From an uncultured Massilia sp. (GTDB lineage Bacteria; Pseudomonadota; Gammaproteobacteria; Burkholderiales; Burkholderiaceae), in NCBI GenBank assembly GCA_946481275.1, contig CAMLMV010000021.1, forward strand, positions 44,186 through 108,185: 64,000 bases of DNA, read 5' to 3'. Shown here one piece after another: positions 24,979 to 33,234 of this stretch (position 1 is its first letter; each line of letters starts with the position of its first letter). The notes beneath the pieces were generated by a model that was not told the DNA's origin, did not search any database, and saw only the letters and a list, made by a program, of their open reading frames with translations. A program made the translations under genes and the position numbers.

Positions 24979-25739
24979 TGCAGGTCCTCCGCCGCATCCG
25001 CGCGATGCGCGCGTTCGCTCCACGACGTTTGTCCCCGCGCCAGGCGGCGCCGGTGCAGGGTCGACACGGCCGTGATGCAGATCGCAAGCCACGCGGCGCC
25101 CTCCGCCGCCGCGGCCAGCACGTCGGACAGGTAGTGCACGCCCAGGTACATGCGCGACAGCGCGACGAGCATCACCATCAGGACGGCGGCCAGCAGGACG
25201 AGCGCGCGCGCGCGCCACGTCCGCACGCGGCGCACGAGATAGCACGCCAGCAGGCCGTAGAACACCGTGGCCGCCGCCGTGTGGCCGCTGGGGAAGCTGT
25301 ACGTCATGAGGCTCAGCAGCGGCTCGTCGAAGCTGGGGCGGGTGCGCCGGAACACGTGCTTCAGCGCGACGTTCAGCAGCATGCCGCCCGGCACCGCGAC
25401 GAGGCAAACGATCAGCCAGTAGTGCGCATGGCGGCGCCAGAACCACAGCGCCAGCAGCACGGCCATGATGCTCGACCCGACGATGCCGTTCCAGTGCGTG
25501 ACGATGAGCATGGCGCGCGTGAAGCCGGGCGTGGCGCGGTCGTGGAACCAGTGCGCAAGCTGGACGTCGACGAGCGTGATCGTGTCGCCGGTGACGACGT
25601 CCTCCGCGATCTCGCTGAAGACCCACGCGGCCAGCACCAGCAGTGCGAGGCCGATGGTGAGGTGCAGGCCCATCTGCCCTTCGGGCGACAGGCGGGCGGC
25701 GACGAAGCGGCGCAGGCGTGACGGAACGGTGTTCAGCAT
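24975..25739 (-). CDS. PAP2-family membrane phosphatase
   Basis: 254 residues from the ATG at 25739, chosen for GGAG just upstream. A start seven codons earlier has no ribosome site. It has six hydrophobic segments and the three phosphatase motifs: KHVFRRTRP, SFPSGHTAA and SRMYLGVHYLSD. The His of SGHT and the second His are the catalytic pair. It probably dephosphorylates phosphatidic acid or undecaprenyl pyrophosphate in the inner membrane. First gene of a PAP2 - lipid kinase - phosphoesterase unit. Confidence 0.92.
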   Translation of the reverse strand: MLNTVPSRLRRFVAARLSPEGQMGLHLTIGLALLVLAAWVFSEIAEDVVTGDTITLVDVQLAHWFHDRATPGFTRAMLIVTHWNGIVGSSIMAVLLALWFWRRHAHYWLIVCLVAVPGGMLLNVALKHVFRRTRPSFDEPLLSLMTYSFPSGHTAAATVFYGLLACYLVRRVRTWRARALVLLAAVLMVMLVALSRMYLGVHYLSDVLAAAAEGAAWLAICITAVSTLHRRRLARGQTSWSERAHRADAAEDLQ

Positions 25740-25790
25740 ACCGCTCCAGATGGGGCGCATTGGCTAACAAACCACACAAATATGCAACAA

Positions 25791-25825
25791 CTGTTTTTTT
25801 GTACAGTACCTGTAGATTTATACAG
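25791..25825 (+). promoter_or_regulatory. Two tandem LexA (SOS) boxes
   Basis: Box 1 is CTGTTTTTTTGTACAG (25791-25806) and box 2 is CTGTAGATTTATACAG (25810-25825). Both match CTGT-N8-ACAG, the LexA site known from gammaproteobacteria and used by many betaproteobacteria. Their starts are 19 bp apart. They precede the small gene at 25904 and lie 50-90 bp upstream of the divergent PAP2 gene, so either promoter could be controlled. Confidence 0.8.
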
Positions 25826-25903
25826 TAGTTGTGCTATTCTGTACCTACTCGAGCAAGACAACTTGCCAACGCTAACGTAACCTAACTCGATAAAGGGATC
25901 GTC

Positions 25904-26116
25904 ATGTCCACTCTGAACAGCTCCTTCGGCCTTGAATATGCTCCGACGCCTTTCCTGATCCGTCTTGGTCGCCGCGAGATCCTGGTGACGCGCGACTTCC
26001 GCAAGCGCTTCTACCCGGTCAACCCGATCATCGAGTGCGATACCGGCGTCGAGCCGGGCCACGTGGAAGTGCTGTTGCTGCGCCGTTGGCTGCTCATCCT
26101 GTCCAAAGCGCATTAA
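25904..26116 (+). CDS. Small protein behind two LexA boxes, function unknown
   Basis: 70 residues, rich in arginine and leucine, with FLIRLGRREILVTRDFRKRFYPVNPIIECDTGVEPGHVEVLLLRRWLLILSK as the main body. There is no signal peptide, no clear transmembrane helix and a single cysteine. The pattern suggests a compact beta-rich domain, but I do not recognise a family. AAAGGG precedes the ATG. The paired LexA boxes upstream mark it as a likely DNA-damage-induced gene. An IS200/IS605 element begins directly after the stop codon, so an originally longer frame cannot be excluded. Confidence 0.7.
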   Translation: MSTLNSSFGLEYAPTPFLIRLGRREILVTRDFRKRFYPVNPIIECDTGVEPGHVEVLLLRRWLLILSKAH

Positions 26117-26118
26117 GT

Positions 26119-27297
26119 TCATCAGGTTCTCCGAGGACCCCCGTCCTTCAGGGCGGGGAAGAAAGGAGCCGATTGCGCGGCAATCGATGCCCTTCGGTTG
26201 CTAAAAACGCTGCATATAATCACAGCATGATTCTTGTTTATCGTTACCGGGTGAAATCCCTGAACGGGCTGCTTGACAGGCAGTCGCGTGCGTGTAACGT
26301 CGTCTGGAATTACTGCAACGATCGACAAAAGGATGCGCTGCGTTTTGGGCGCCCTTGGCTTTCGGGCTTTGACCTGAACAAGCTGACGACCGGCAGCAGC
26401 AAGGAACTGGGCCTGCATTCCGGAACCGTGAATGCGGTTTGCGAACAGTATGCAAGATCGCGTTCGCAAAAGAAGCGACCTTATCTTCGCTATCGCGGCA
26501 AGTGTTCGTTGGGCTGGGTGCCGATCAAGGGACGGGAACTGAAGCGGGAAGGTGATGCGTTTCACTTCGCAGGCAATACTTTCCGCGTCTTTAACAGCCG
26601 GCCGCTGCCCAAAGGGAAGATCAAGGATGGCACCAATTTTTCGCGCGATACGCGAGGGCACTGGTACCTGAATATCGCGATCGATGTGGTCACGCCCGAT
26701 CGCAGTGCCCGACAACCGTTGCGCGGTGTCGGTATCGACCTCGGCCTGAAAGACTTCGCGACGCTTTCCACCGGCGAAAAGATTGAAGCGCAGCGCATCT
26801 ATCGTGGTGCCGAGCAGGCTCTCGCGCTGGCGCAGCGCGCCCACAAGAAGCGGCGCGTCAGGGCGATCCACGCAAAGATTGCGAACCGTCGCAACGACTT
26901 TCTGCACAAGCTCTCGGACCGCATTGTCCGGCAATTCGACTATATCGCGGTCGGCAATGTGGCGGCCGCCAGACTTGCCAAGACCGGCATGGCGAAGTCT
27001 GTTCTTGATGCTGGCTGGTCGAGCTTCCGACATCAACTGGCGTACAAGGCTGTTAAGCATGGCGCGTGGTTCGAGGAAGTTGACGAAAGCTTTTCTTCCC
27101 AAGTCTGTTCGAATTGTGGTGCCATGCCCGATTCGCGGCCGAAAGGTATCGCGGACCTTGGAATAAGAGAATGGCAGTGTAGTGTTTGCGGTTGTGCACA
27201 TGATCGCGATATCAATGCTGCGATAAACATTCTCCGTCGCGGACGTGCGACGCTAGCTACAGGAATCCCCGTCCTTTAAGGTGGGGAGGACGTCAAA
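26119..27297 (+). mobile_element. IS200/IS605-type element carrying tnpB only
   Basis: The left-end hairpin CCCCGTCC-TTCA-GGGCGGGG (26139-26158) and a related right-end hairpin starting CCCCGTCCTTTAAGG and ending GGGG (27267-27286) frame a single tnpB gene. Such subterminal hairpins are the recognition sites of the Y1 transposase TnpA in this family. No tnpA is present here, so the copy would depend on a TnpA made elsewhere. The ends given are estimates: there are no terminal inverted repeats or target duplications by which to fix them. Confidence 0.75.
26227..27279 (+). CDS. tnpB: TnpB RNA-guided nuclease (IS200/IS605 OrfB)
   Basis: 350 residues. TnpB proteins are RuvC-type DNA nucleases guided by an RNA from the right end of their own element. 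The N-terminus (ILVYRYRVKSLNGLLDRQSRACNVVWNYCN) is typical. RuvC-I is VGIDLGLKDFATLS with Asp171, and RuvC-III is HDRDINAAINIL with Asp328. A zinc ribbon has two CxxC pairs (CSNCG, CSVCG). At the RuvC-II position, where VED is usual, it reads VGN (242-244). A glutamate in VDESFSSQ (Glu287) may substitute, as in the TnpB branch with a rearranged active site. The stop codon lies inside the right-end hairpin. Confidence 0.9.
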   Translation: MILVYRYRVKSLNGLLDRQSRACNVVWNYCNDRQKDALRFGRPWLSGFDLNKLTTGSSKELGLHSGTVNAVCEQYARSRSQKKRPYLRYRGKCSLGWVPIKGRELKREGDAFHFAGNTFRVFNSRPLPKGKIKDGTNFSRDTRGHWYLNIAIDVVTPDRSARQPLRGVGIDLGLKDFATLSTGEKIEAQRIYRGAEQALALAQRAHKKRRVRAIHAKIANRRNDFLHKLSDRIVRQFDYIAVGNVAAARLAKTGMAKSVLDAGWSSFRHQLAYKAVKHGAWFEEVDESFSSQVCSNCGAMPDSRPKGIADLGIREWQCSVCGCAHDRDINAAINILRRGRATLATGIPVL

Positions 27298-27373
27298 AGC
27301 TTCATCGTTTTCTTTCGCTGGGCAGGCACCTACCTTACGGCGCTGCTTATAAACACTCAACCGAAAGAAAACG

Positions 27374-27845
27374 ATGTGCAATAAAAAGTCGCCTCCGCGT
27401 TCGCCACTGTTTTCGCCGTTGCGTTCTTCGTGGCCGCTGCGCTGGGTTCGTCCGCCGCAAGGGCGACGAACATCACCCTGCAGAACGTGTCCTACGACCC
27501 GGCGCGCGAGTTGTACCAGGACCGTAATGCCGCGTTCGCGCGGCAGTACAAGGTCAAGACGGGCGTCGACGTGACGGTCAGGCAGTCACATGGCGGCTCC
27601 GGCAAGCAAGCGCATTCCGTGATCGGCAGACTGCAGGCCGACCTCGTCACGCTGGGCCCTCGCGTACGACATCGATGCTATCAGCGAACGCGGCCTTATC
27701 GCGCACAACTGGCAACAGGGTCGAGCAGTAGGCGGTGCAATTCCCGGCGATCAAGCTATGCACGATCGGCGAGCTCGCCGTCGGCTGAACGAAGGCGCAC
27801 AAGACCCATGTCGCGGACGGCGGCCTGTTCGACCAGATCTATTAG
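27374..27845 (+). pseudogene. Sulfate-binding protein (sbp/cysP-like) remnant
   Basis: The pieces match a periplasmic sulfate-binding protein of an ABC transporter but are broken in several places. A signal-peptide-like stretch ([16 protein letters not shown]) leads to [25 protein letters not shown] and then [24 protein letters not shown]. An extra base near 27655 then shifts the frame; the neighbouring frame continues [22 protein letters not shown] large central deletion follows, and then the C-terminal FPAIK...[18 protein letters not shown] with a TGA where the family has Trp. The start codon is also out of frame with the signal peptide. The gene is certainly non-functional. Confidence 0.85.
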
Positions 27846-28969
27846 CCGGGCCGCAGGTACTCCGCCTGCGTACGCCACCGGGCCGCGTTCGCGAGATCCG
27901 CGAGCGGGGACAGGATGGCCGGATCGAATGATGCCGGCGCGGCGCCATCCCTGACGCGCTGCGGCCAGTCCGCCTGGGCCAGCGCGCCGCGGCCGAGCGA
28001 CACGACGTCCGCCTCGCCCCGCTCGACCATGCCCTTGGCCTGCGCCGGATCGTGCAGCGAACCGTTGGCGATTACCGGCTTGCCGCCGTGGCGCTTCGCC
28101 AGCGCGGCCAGGCTCGGGCCCGTCCCGAAGGCGGGCTGCCACGCTTCGTACTCGGTCACGTGCAGGTAGTCGACGTCCAGTCCGCCGACCGTGCGGAAGA
28201 TCGCGGCTGCCTCATCCTCTCCTCTCCAGCGATGCGTGAAATCGTTGACCTTTGCCTGCGACAGGCGCACGCCGACGACATAGTCGGCACCCACCGCAGC
28301 CCGCACCGCGTCGACGACTTCCACGAGCAGGCGCAGCCTGCCGTCGAGGCCGCCACCGTAGCGGTCGTTGCGCAGGTTGATGCCTTCCGACAGGAACTGG
28401 TCCAGCAAATAACCGTTCGCGCCATGGATCTCGACGCCGTCGAATCCCGCCTCACGTGCACGCAGGGCCGCCTGCGCGAAGCCGGCCACGGCGGTGTCGA
28501 TGTCCAGCTGCGTCATCGCGGCGGGCACGGCGTACTCGCCCGCCCCGCGATAGAACGTCATCTGCCTGCCCTTCGGCTGCACGGCCGACGGGCCGATGGT
28601 GCCCGTCCGGTACGGGTTCCCCTGCGACAGCGCGCCCGCATGCATCAATTGCGCGATCACGCGGCCGCCGCGTGACTGCACGCCCGCGACGATTAGCCGC
28701 CACGCATCGCGCTGCGCCGCGTTCGCGAGCCCCGGCTGGTGGAGATAACCCTGAGAGTACGCTTCGTCCGTGTACAGGCCTTCCGTGATGACGAGGCCGA
28801 AGCCGCCGTCCGCGAACCGGGCGTAATAGCCGCCCATGCACGTCGTCGGCACGCCGTCGGCGTCCGCACTCACGCGCGTCATCGGCGCGACGGCCAGACG
28901 GTTGGGCAACGCCAGCGAACCCAGCGCCAGCGGTTCGAAGAGAGTGTCAACGTGTACGTTATCGCGCAT
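27842..28969 (-). CDS. Old yellow enzyme family ene-reductase
   Basis: 375 residues. This is an FMN-dependent TIM-barrel oxidoreductase of the NemA/XenB type that uses NAD(P)H to reduce activated C=C bonds or nitro compounds. Seen are the N-terminal [27 protein letters not shown] and QLMHAGALS. The substrate-binding His/Asn pair lies in [28 protein letters not shown]. The FMN phosphate region is [15 protein letters not shown]...[11 protein letters not shown]. It overlaps the upstream RidA gene by 11 bases, so they are co-translated. The LysR gene on the other side probably controls the pair. Confidence 0.93.
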   Translation of the reverse strand: MRDNVHVDTLFEPLALGSLALPNRLAVAPMTRVSADADGVPTTCMGGYYARFADGGFGLVITEGLYTDEAYSQGYLHQPGLANAAQRDAWRLIVAGVQSRGGRVIAQLMHAGALSQGNPYRTGTIGPSAVQPKGRQMTFYRGAGEYAVPAAMTQLDIDTAVAGFAQAALRAREAGFDGVEIHGANGYLLDQFLSEGINLRNDRYGGGLDGRLRLLVEVVDAVRAAVGADYVVGVRLSQAKVNDFTHRWRGEDEAAAIFRTVGGLDVDYLHVTEYEAWQPAFGTGPSLAALAKRHGGKPVIANGSLHDPAQAKGMVERGEADVVSLGRGALAQADWPQRVRDGAAPASFDPAILSPLADLANAARWRTQAEYLRPG

Positions 28970-29363
28970 CGCCGCCTCCCTCCTTGCGTACGGCCGCGAT
29001 CGCCTCGATCTCGATCATCGCCCGCGGATCGTAGAGCGCCCTGATCTCGGCAATCGTATCGGCGGGATACGGCGCCGAGAAAAATTTCCTGCGCAGCGCC
29101 ACGACGTCCTGGAAATGGCCCATGTCGGTCACGAAGATCGTCACCTTGACGACGTCGCGCAGGCTGGCGCCGCCCGCTTCCAGCGCGCGCCGCAGGTTGG
29201 CAAAAGCCTGCTCGCCCTGGGCGAGAAAGCCGCCGTCGACGATGCGGCCGTCGTCGCCGGCACCGGCCTGGCCGGAGATGAACAGCAAATCGCCGAACCG
29301 GATGCCCTGCGACAGCAGATAGGGTTCATACGGATCCGGCTGCGTGATGATACGTTCGAGCAT
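28959..29363 (-). CDS. RidA/YjgF family protein
   Basis: 134 residues from the ATG at 29363, which has AGGAGG just upstream. The RidA fold shows LLFISGQAGAG, then LEAGGASLRDVVKVTIFVTDMGHF and the C-terminal YDPRAMIEIEAIAAV with a key Arg before MIEIE. RidA proteins hydrolyse reactive enamine/imine intermediates. It is first in an operon with the ene-reductase, which suggests clean-up of products from that pathway. It is divergent from a LysR regulator. Confidence 0.92.
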   Translation of the reverse strand: MLERIITQPDPYEPYLLSQGIRFGDLLFISGQAGAGDDGRIVDGGFLAQGEQAFANLRRALEAGGASLRDVVKVTIFVTDMGHFQDVVALRRKFFSAPYPADTIAEIRALYDPRAMIEIEAIAAVRKEGGGDAR

Positions 29364-29472
29364 GTCTGCCTCCTGAATTCGAAAAGAAGAACGGGATGAG
29401 ATCAACTCACCCATGTATGGAATAATCGCCGCCAGCAGCTCTCGCGACAAACGACGGTTTTTCACGCATCAG

Positions 29473-30396
29473 ATGACTTCAACTCACCCATTCAGCGAAC
29501 GGACGACACGCCGGCTGCCACCGCTCTCCTCCCTGCGCGCGTTCGAGGCGGCGGCGCGGCACGGCAGCTTCAAGCGAGCTGCCGATGAGCTCGCCGTGAC
29601 GCCGACGGCGATCAGCCACCGCATCCGCGTCCTCGAAGACTTCACGGGCCTGAAACTCTTCGTGCGCCAGGTGCGGCAAGTCACGCTGACCGACGCGGGG
29701 GCACAGCTGTATCCCGTACTGCGCCAGGGTTTCGATGCCATCGAAGCCGTGCTGGCGCGCCTCACGCAGCCGAACCGGAGAGACAGGGTCACGGTGTCCG
29801 CGACGCACGCGTTCACCGCGAAATGGCTCGTACCGCGGGTCGCCCGCTTTCACGCATTGCATCCGGACATCGACCTGCAATTGCATGCGTCCGATGCGAT
29901 GGTCGATTTCGACGCGCACGGCATCGACGTCGCCGTGCGCTACGGCAGCGGCCCCTACCCCGGACTGATGACCGAGGTCATGTTCGCCGACACGTACGCG
30001 CCGGTCGTCAACCCGATGCTGGGCGTCCGCTCGATCGAGGATCTGCAATCCGTGCCGCTCATCCACTTCGACTGGCAAAAAACGTCCCCCGCCAATCCCA
30101 CATGGGAAACATGGTTCGCGCGCACGGGGCTCGCATGGCAGCCTGCGCGCGGACAACTCCGGTATTCGGACGAAGGCCATGCGATCCAGGCCGCCGTCGC
30201 AGGCCAGGGCGTCGCCTTGCTGAGTCTTGCCCTGGTGGCCGAAGAGATCGCGGCGGGCTATCTCGTGCAACCGTTCGGACCGGCCATCCCCGGGTACACA
30301 TACCACTTGGCAATGCGTGCCGACCCGCCGCCGGGCCCCGCGGCGCTCGCCGTCGCCCACTGGCTGCGTCGCGAGGCGGAGGCTTGCAAATCCTGA
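29473..30396 (+). CDS. LysR family transcriptional regulator (GcvA-like)
   Basis: 307 residues from the ATG at 29473. A start 20 codons earlier lacks domain support. The winged helix-turn-helix is RRLPPLSSLRAFEAAARHGSFKRAADELAVTPTAISHRIRVLEDFTGLKLFVR. The substrate-binding domain has VSATHAFTAKWLVPRVARFHALHPDIDLQLHAS and GIDVAVRYGSGPYPGL, like the GcvA group. It is divergent from the ridA/ene-reductase operon and is its likely regulator. A 12-base repeat CAACTCACCCAT occurs twice just before and after the start. Confidence 0.93.
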   Translation: MTSTHPFSERTTRRLPPLSSLRAFEAAARHGSFKRAADELAVTPTAISHRIRVLEDFTGLKLFVRQVRQVTLTDAGAQLYPVLRQGFDAIEAVLARLTQPNRRDRVTVSATHAFTAKWLVPRVARFHALHPDIDLQLHASDAMVDFDAHGIDVAVRYGSGPYPGLMTEVMFADTYAPVVNPMLGVRSIEDLQSVPLIHFDWQKTSPANPTWETWFARTGLAWQPARGQLRYSDEGHAIQAAVAGQGVALLSLALVAEEIAAGYLVQPFGPAIPGYTYHLAMRADPPPGPAALAVAHWLRREAEACKS

Positions 30397-30545
30397 ACAA
30401 GGTGCAATCTTGTAACAAATGACTTGAAATCCGCTGTGCGGCTACGATTGTCGTGTTCAGCAACGAACTCGTAATCACGGAGCCGCACGGATCCGCTTGA
30501 CGCGCACCGCGGCGGCCATTCTCCAACCTGAGCGAAGGAGCATTC

Positions 30546-31604
30546 ATGTCAGTGCAATTACGCAAGATTAACGAGCAGGTGATGGTCATCACCGGCGCCA
30601 CGAGCGGCATCGGCCTCACGACGGCGCGTATGGCCGCCGAGCAATGCGCGAAGCTGGTCCTCGCCGCCCGCAGCGCCGACGCGCTCGACCAGCTGGCGAG
30701 CGAGCTGCGCCGCACCGGTACGCAAGTCGCGACGGTCGTGGCCGACGTCGGCAACCCGGCCGACGTGGAACGCATCGGCCAGGCCGCGATGGAACGCTTC
30801 GGCCGCATCGACACCTGGGTCAACAATGCCGGCATCTCGATCTTCGGCCGCAACGAAGACGTCTCCCTGGAGGACATGCAGCGCCTGTTCGACACGAATT
30901 ACTGGGGCGTCGTCCATGGCTCGCTGGAAGCCGTCAAGCACATGAAGACGCGCGGCGGCGGCGCCATCATCAACCTCGGCAGCGAACTGTCCGACGTCTC
31001 GATCCCGCTGCAAGGCATCTACGCCGCGTCGAAGCACGCGGTGAAGGCATTCACGGATTCGCTGCGCGTCGAGCTGGACAAGGACAAGGCGCCGATCGCG
31101 GTCACGCTCATCAAGCCGGCCGCCATCGACACGATGTTCGTCGCGCACGCGAAGAACTACATGGACAAGGAACCGACGTTGCCGCCGCCGATCTACGCGC
31201 CGGAGCTGGTGGCGAAATCGATCCTGTACGCGGCCCAGCATCCGAAACGCGACGTGTTCGTCGGCGGCGCAGCCAAGGCCTTCTCCGTCGGCAACTTCGC
31301 GATGCCGTCCGTGCTCGACCGCATGATGCGCGCGACGATGTTCAAGCAGCAGCAGACCGACATCCCGAGCTCGCCGAACCGCCGCGACGCCCTGCACGCA
31401 CCGAATCCACAGCATGAGCTGCGCGAACGCCAGGGCATCTCCGAGCACGTCGTCGAGACCTGCCCATACACCGCGCTGTCGCTGCGCAAGGGCAAGGTGG
31501 TGGGTGTGCTGCTGGGCGCCGGCGCGCTGTTCGCCGCATGGAAGCTGGCAGGCCGTCCGGCCACCCGCACCTGGTCGTCGAACCGTCTGCGCCATTCGCT
31601 GTAA
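30546..31604 (+). CDS. SDR family oxidoreductase with C-terminal hydrophobic tail (copy 1)
   Basis: 352 residues. The classical SDR core has the cofactor motif TGATSGIG (about residue 17), NNAG (about 92), the catalytic Ser in INLGSELSD and YAASK (about 160). The tail beyond residue 250 is unusual. It has a charged linker (HAPNPQHELRERQGISEHVVE) and a final hydrophobic stretch VVGVLLGAGALFAAWKLAG, suggesting membrane attachment. AGCGAAGGAG lies before the ATG. A paralogue follows nine bases later, evidently a tandem duplication. Confidence 0.92.
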   Translation: MSVQLRKINEQVMVITGATSGIGLTTARMAAEQCAKLVLAARSADALDQLASELRRTGTQVATVVADVGNPADVERIGQAAMERFGRIDTWVNNAGISIFGRNEDVSLEDMQRLFDTNYWGVVHGSLEAVKHMKTRGGGAIINLGSELSDVSIPLQGIYAASKHAVKAFTDSLRVELDKDKAPIAVTLIKPAAIDTMFVAHAKNYMDKEPTLPPPIYAPELVAKSILYAAQHPKRDVFVGGAAKAFSVGNFAMPSVLDRMMRATMFKQQQTDIPSSPNRRDALHAPNPQHELRERQGISEHVVETCPYTALSLRKGKVVGVLLGAGALFAAWKLAGRPATRTWSSNRLRHSL

Positions 31605-31613
31605 GGAGGCATC

Positions 31614-32651
31614 ATGTCGATCAAACTCAAACAACTGAATGAACAGGTGATGGTGATTACCGGCGCGACGAGCGGCATCGGCCTGGCCACCGCCCGCATG
31701 GCGGCCGAAGGCGGCGCGCACCTCGTACTGGCCGCGCGCGACGGCGACGCCCTCGACACCCTCGCGCACGAAATGCGCCAGCGCGGCGTGGAAGTGGCGA
31801 CCGTCACGGCCGACGTCGGCAACCCGGCCGACGTGGCGCGCATCAGCCAGGCGGCGATGGAACGCTTCGGCCGCGTCGACACGTGGGTCAACAACGCGGG
31901 CATCAGCGTCTACGGCCGGAACGAGGACGTTGCGCTGGAAGACATGCGCAAGGTCATGCAGACGAATTTCTGGGGCGTCGTGCACGGCTCGCTGGAAGCC
32001 GTCAAGCTCATGAAGGGCCGCGGCGGCGGTGCCCTCATCAACCTGGGCAGTGAAGTGTCGGACCGCTCGGTGCCGCTGCAGGGCACCTATTCCGCGTCCA
32101 AGCACGCGATCAAGGGTTTCACGGAATCGCTGCGGATGGAGCTGGACAAGGAAGACGCGGGCATCTCGCTCACGGTGATCAAGCCGGCCGCGATCGCGAC
32201 GCCGTTCCCGAACCACGCCAAGAGCTACATGGAACACGAGCCCGACCTGCCCCCGCCGAACTACGCGCCGGAACTGGTGGCGCAGGCCATCGTGCACGCC
32301 GCGCAGGTGCCCGAGCGCGACCTGTACGTGGGCGGCCACTCGAAGCTGACGTCGGTGGCGGGCTACCTGATGCCGCGCGCGCTGGACCGTTTCATGAGCC
32401 GCACGATGTTCGGCCAGCAGCAGTCCGAGCGCCCGAACTCGAGTGCACGCCGCGACACGTTGTACGCGCCGGTCGCCGAACAGGAACTCCGCCAGCGCAA
32501 CAACAGCGAGCATCGTGTCGTCGAGCGGAGTCCGTACACGTCGTTCGAGATGCGGTCGGCGTCCACGAAGACCGTGCTGCTCGGCGGGGCGCTGCTGGCG
32601 GCGTGGGCGTTGACGCGCAGGCCGTGGCAGAGGACCGTATGGCACGCATGA
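31614..32651 (+). CDS. SDR family oxidoreductase with C-terminal hydrophobic tail (copy 2)
   Basis: 345 residues, closely similar to the preceding SDR over its whole length. It shares TGATSGIGLATARMAAE, VNNAGISVYGRNEDVALEDM, the catalytic Ser in NLGSEVSD and YSASKHAIKGF. The tail again ends with a hydrophobic helix (KTVLLGGALLAAWAL) and basic residues. An AAGGAGG ribosome site precedes the start in the nine-base gap. The substrate is unknown. Kept as an intact pair, the two copies may have different substrates or form a heteromer; that is inference. Confidence 0.92.
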   Translation: MSIKLKQLNEQVMVITGATSGIGLATARMAAEGGAHLVLAARDGDALDTLAHEMRQRGVEVATVTADVGNPADVARISQAAMERFGRVDTWVNNAGISVYGRNEDVALEDMRKVMQTNFWGVVHGSLEAVKLMKGRGGGALINLGSEVSDRSVPLQGTYSASKHAIKGFTESLRMELDKEDAGISLTVIKPAAIATPFPNHAKSYMEHEPDLPPPNYAPELVAQAIVHAAQVPERDLYVGGHSKLTSVAGYLMPRALDRFMSRTMFGQQQSERPNSSARRDTLYAPVAEQELRQRNNSEHRVVERSPYTSFEMRSASTKTVLLGGALLAAWALTRRPWQRTVWHA

Positions 32652-32663
32652 CGCCGTAAAACA

Positions 32664-32690
32664 AAGGGCCGGACAACCGGCCCTTGTGGT
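32664..32690. terminator. Hairpin between convergent genes
   Basis: AAGGGCCGG and CCGGCCCTT form a nine-base stem around ACAA. The T tract is poor. It probably terminates transcription from both sides. Confidence 0.6.
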
Positions 32691-32706
32691 TTGCGCCGTA
32701 CGCCGG

Positions 32707-33144
32707 TTATTTACCCGGCGCCGGTCCCTTCGGCGGCTCGCTGCCGAGGAAGTCGACATCCTCGTCCGTCAACGGCAGGTTCGGAATCGATTCGATATGG
32801 TCGGTGTCGATGTCGGCACCGTCCCGCGCAAGGATGTCGCGGCCCGCGGCCGCCCGTTCGCCCGTGCCGCCGAAATCGCTGTCGCCTTCGAAGTTCGGAT
32901 CGCCCATGTCGGCGCCGGCGCTGTCGTGGGCGTAGCTCGCTTCGTTGTCGGACGTCGTGCCGGTGTCCAGGTCGAGTTTCTGGTCGTCGTCCAGGTTCGC
33001 GGCGAAGCCGGGGCCGCCGACGACGTCGCTGCCCGTGTCCGAAATATCGCTCGGGCCGAGCGAATCGACGCCGTGGCCCTTGCCCAGGCTGCGGTCGGGT
33101 GCTTCCGGAAAATTATCCGGATCAAGTGTGCTCGTGCCAGTCAT
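32707..33144 (-). CDS. Acidic low-complexity protein, function unknown
   Basis: 145 residues from the ATG at 33144 (GGAGGCAAC upstream). The sequence is strongly acidic and rich in Asp, Gly and Ser (TGTSTLDPDNFPEAPDRSLGKGHGVDSLGPSDISDTGSD) and has no hydrophobic core. It is probably intrinsically disordered. I recognise no domain. Coding is supported by the ribosome site and codon usage. It is convergent with the second SDR and separate from the porin gene. Confidence 0.7.
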   Translation of the reverse strand: MTGTSTLDPDNFPEAPDRSLGKGHGVDSLGPSDISDTGSDVVGGPGFAANLDDDQKLDLDTGTTSDNEASYAHDSAGADMGDPNFEGDSDFGGTGERAAAGRDILARDGADIDTDHIESIPNLPLTDEDVDFLGSEPPKGPAPGK

Positions 33145-33234
33145 GTTGCCTCCAAAATAATGCAAAAGTCATGAGGACAGGCTACCCGGTTTCGTCGCGC
33201 GACGGCGCAACGCACGGGAGCCTTCGTGGGAACG

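Noticed and set aside
30436..30451. TGTGCG half-site upstream of the first SDR gene
   Set aside because: Only one arm matches; the other (CGATTG) shares just two bases with the consensus.
30558..32759. Very long open frame on the minus strand opposite the two SDR genes
   Set aside because: It mirrors codon bias of the SDR genes. The sequence is Arg/His/Val-rich, with no domain and no ribosome site, and the plus-strand genes have full family motifs.
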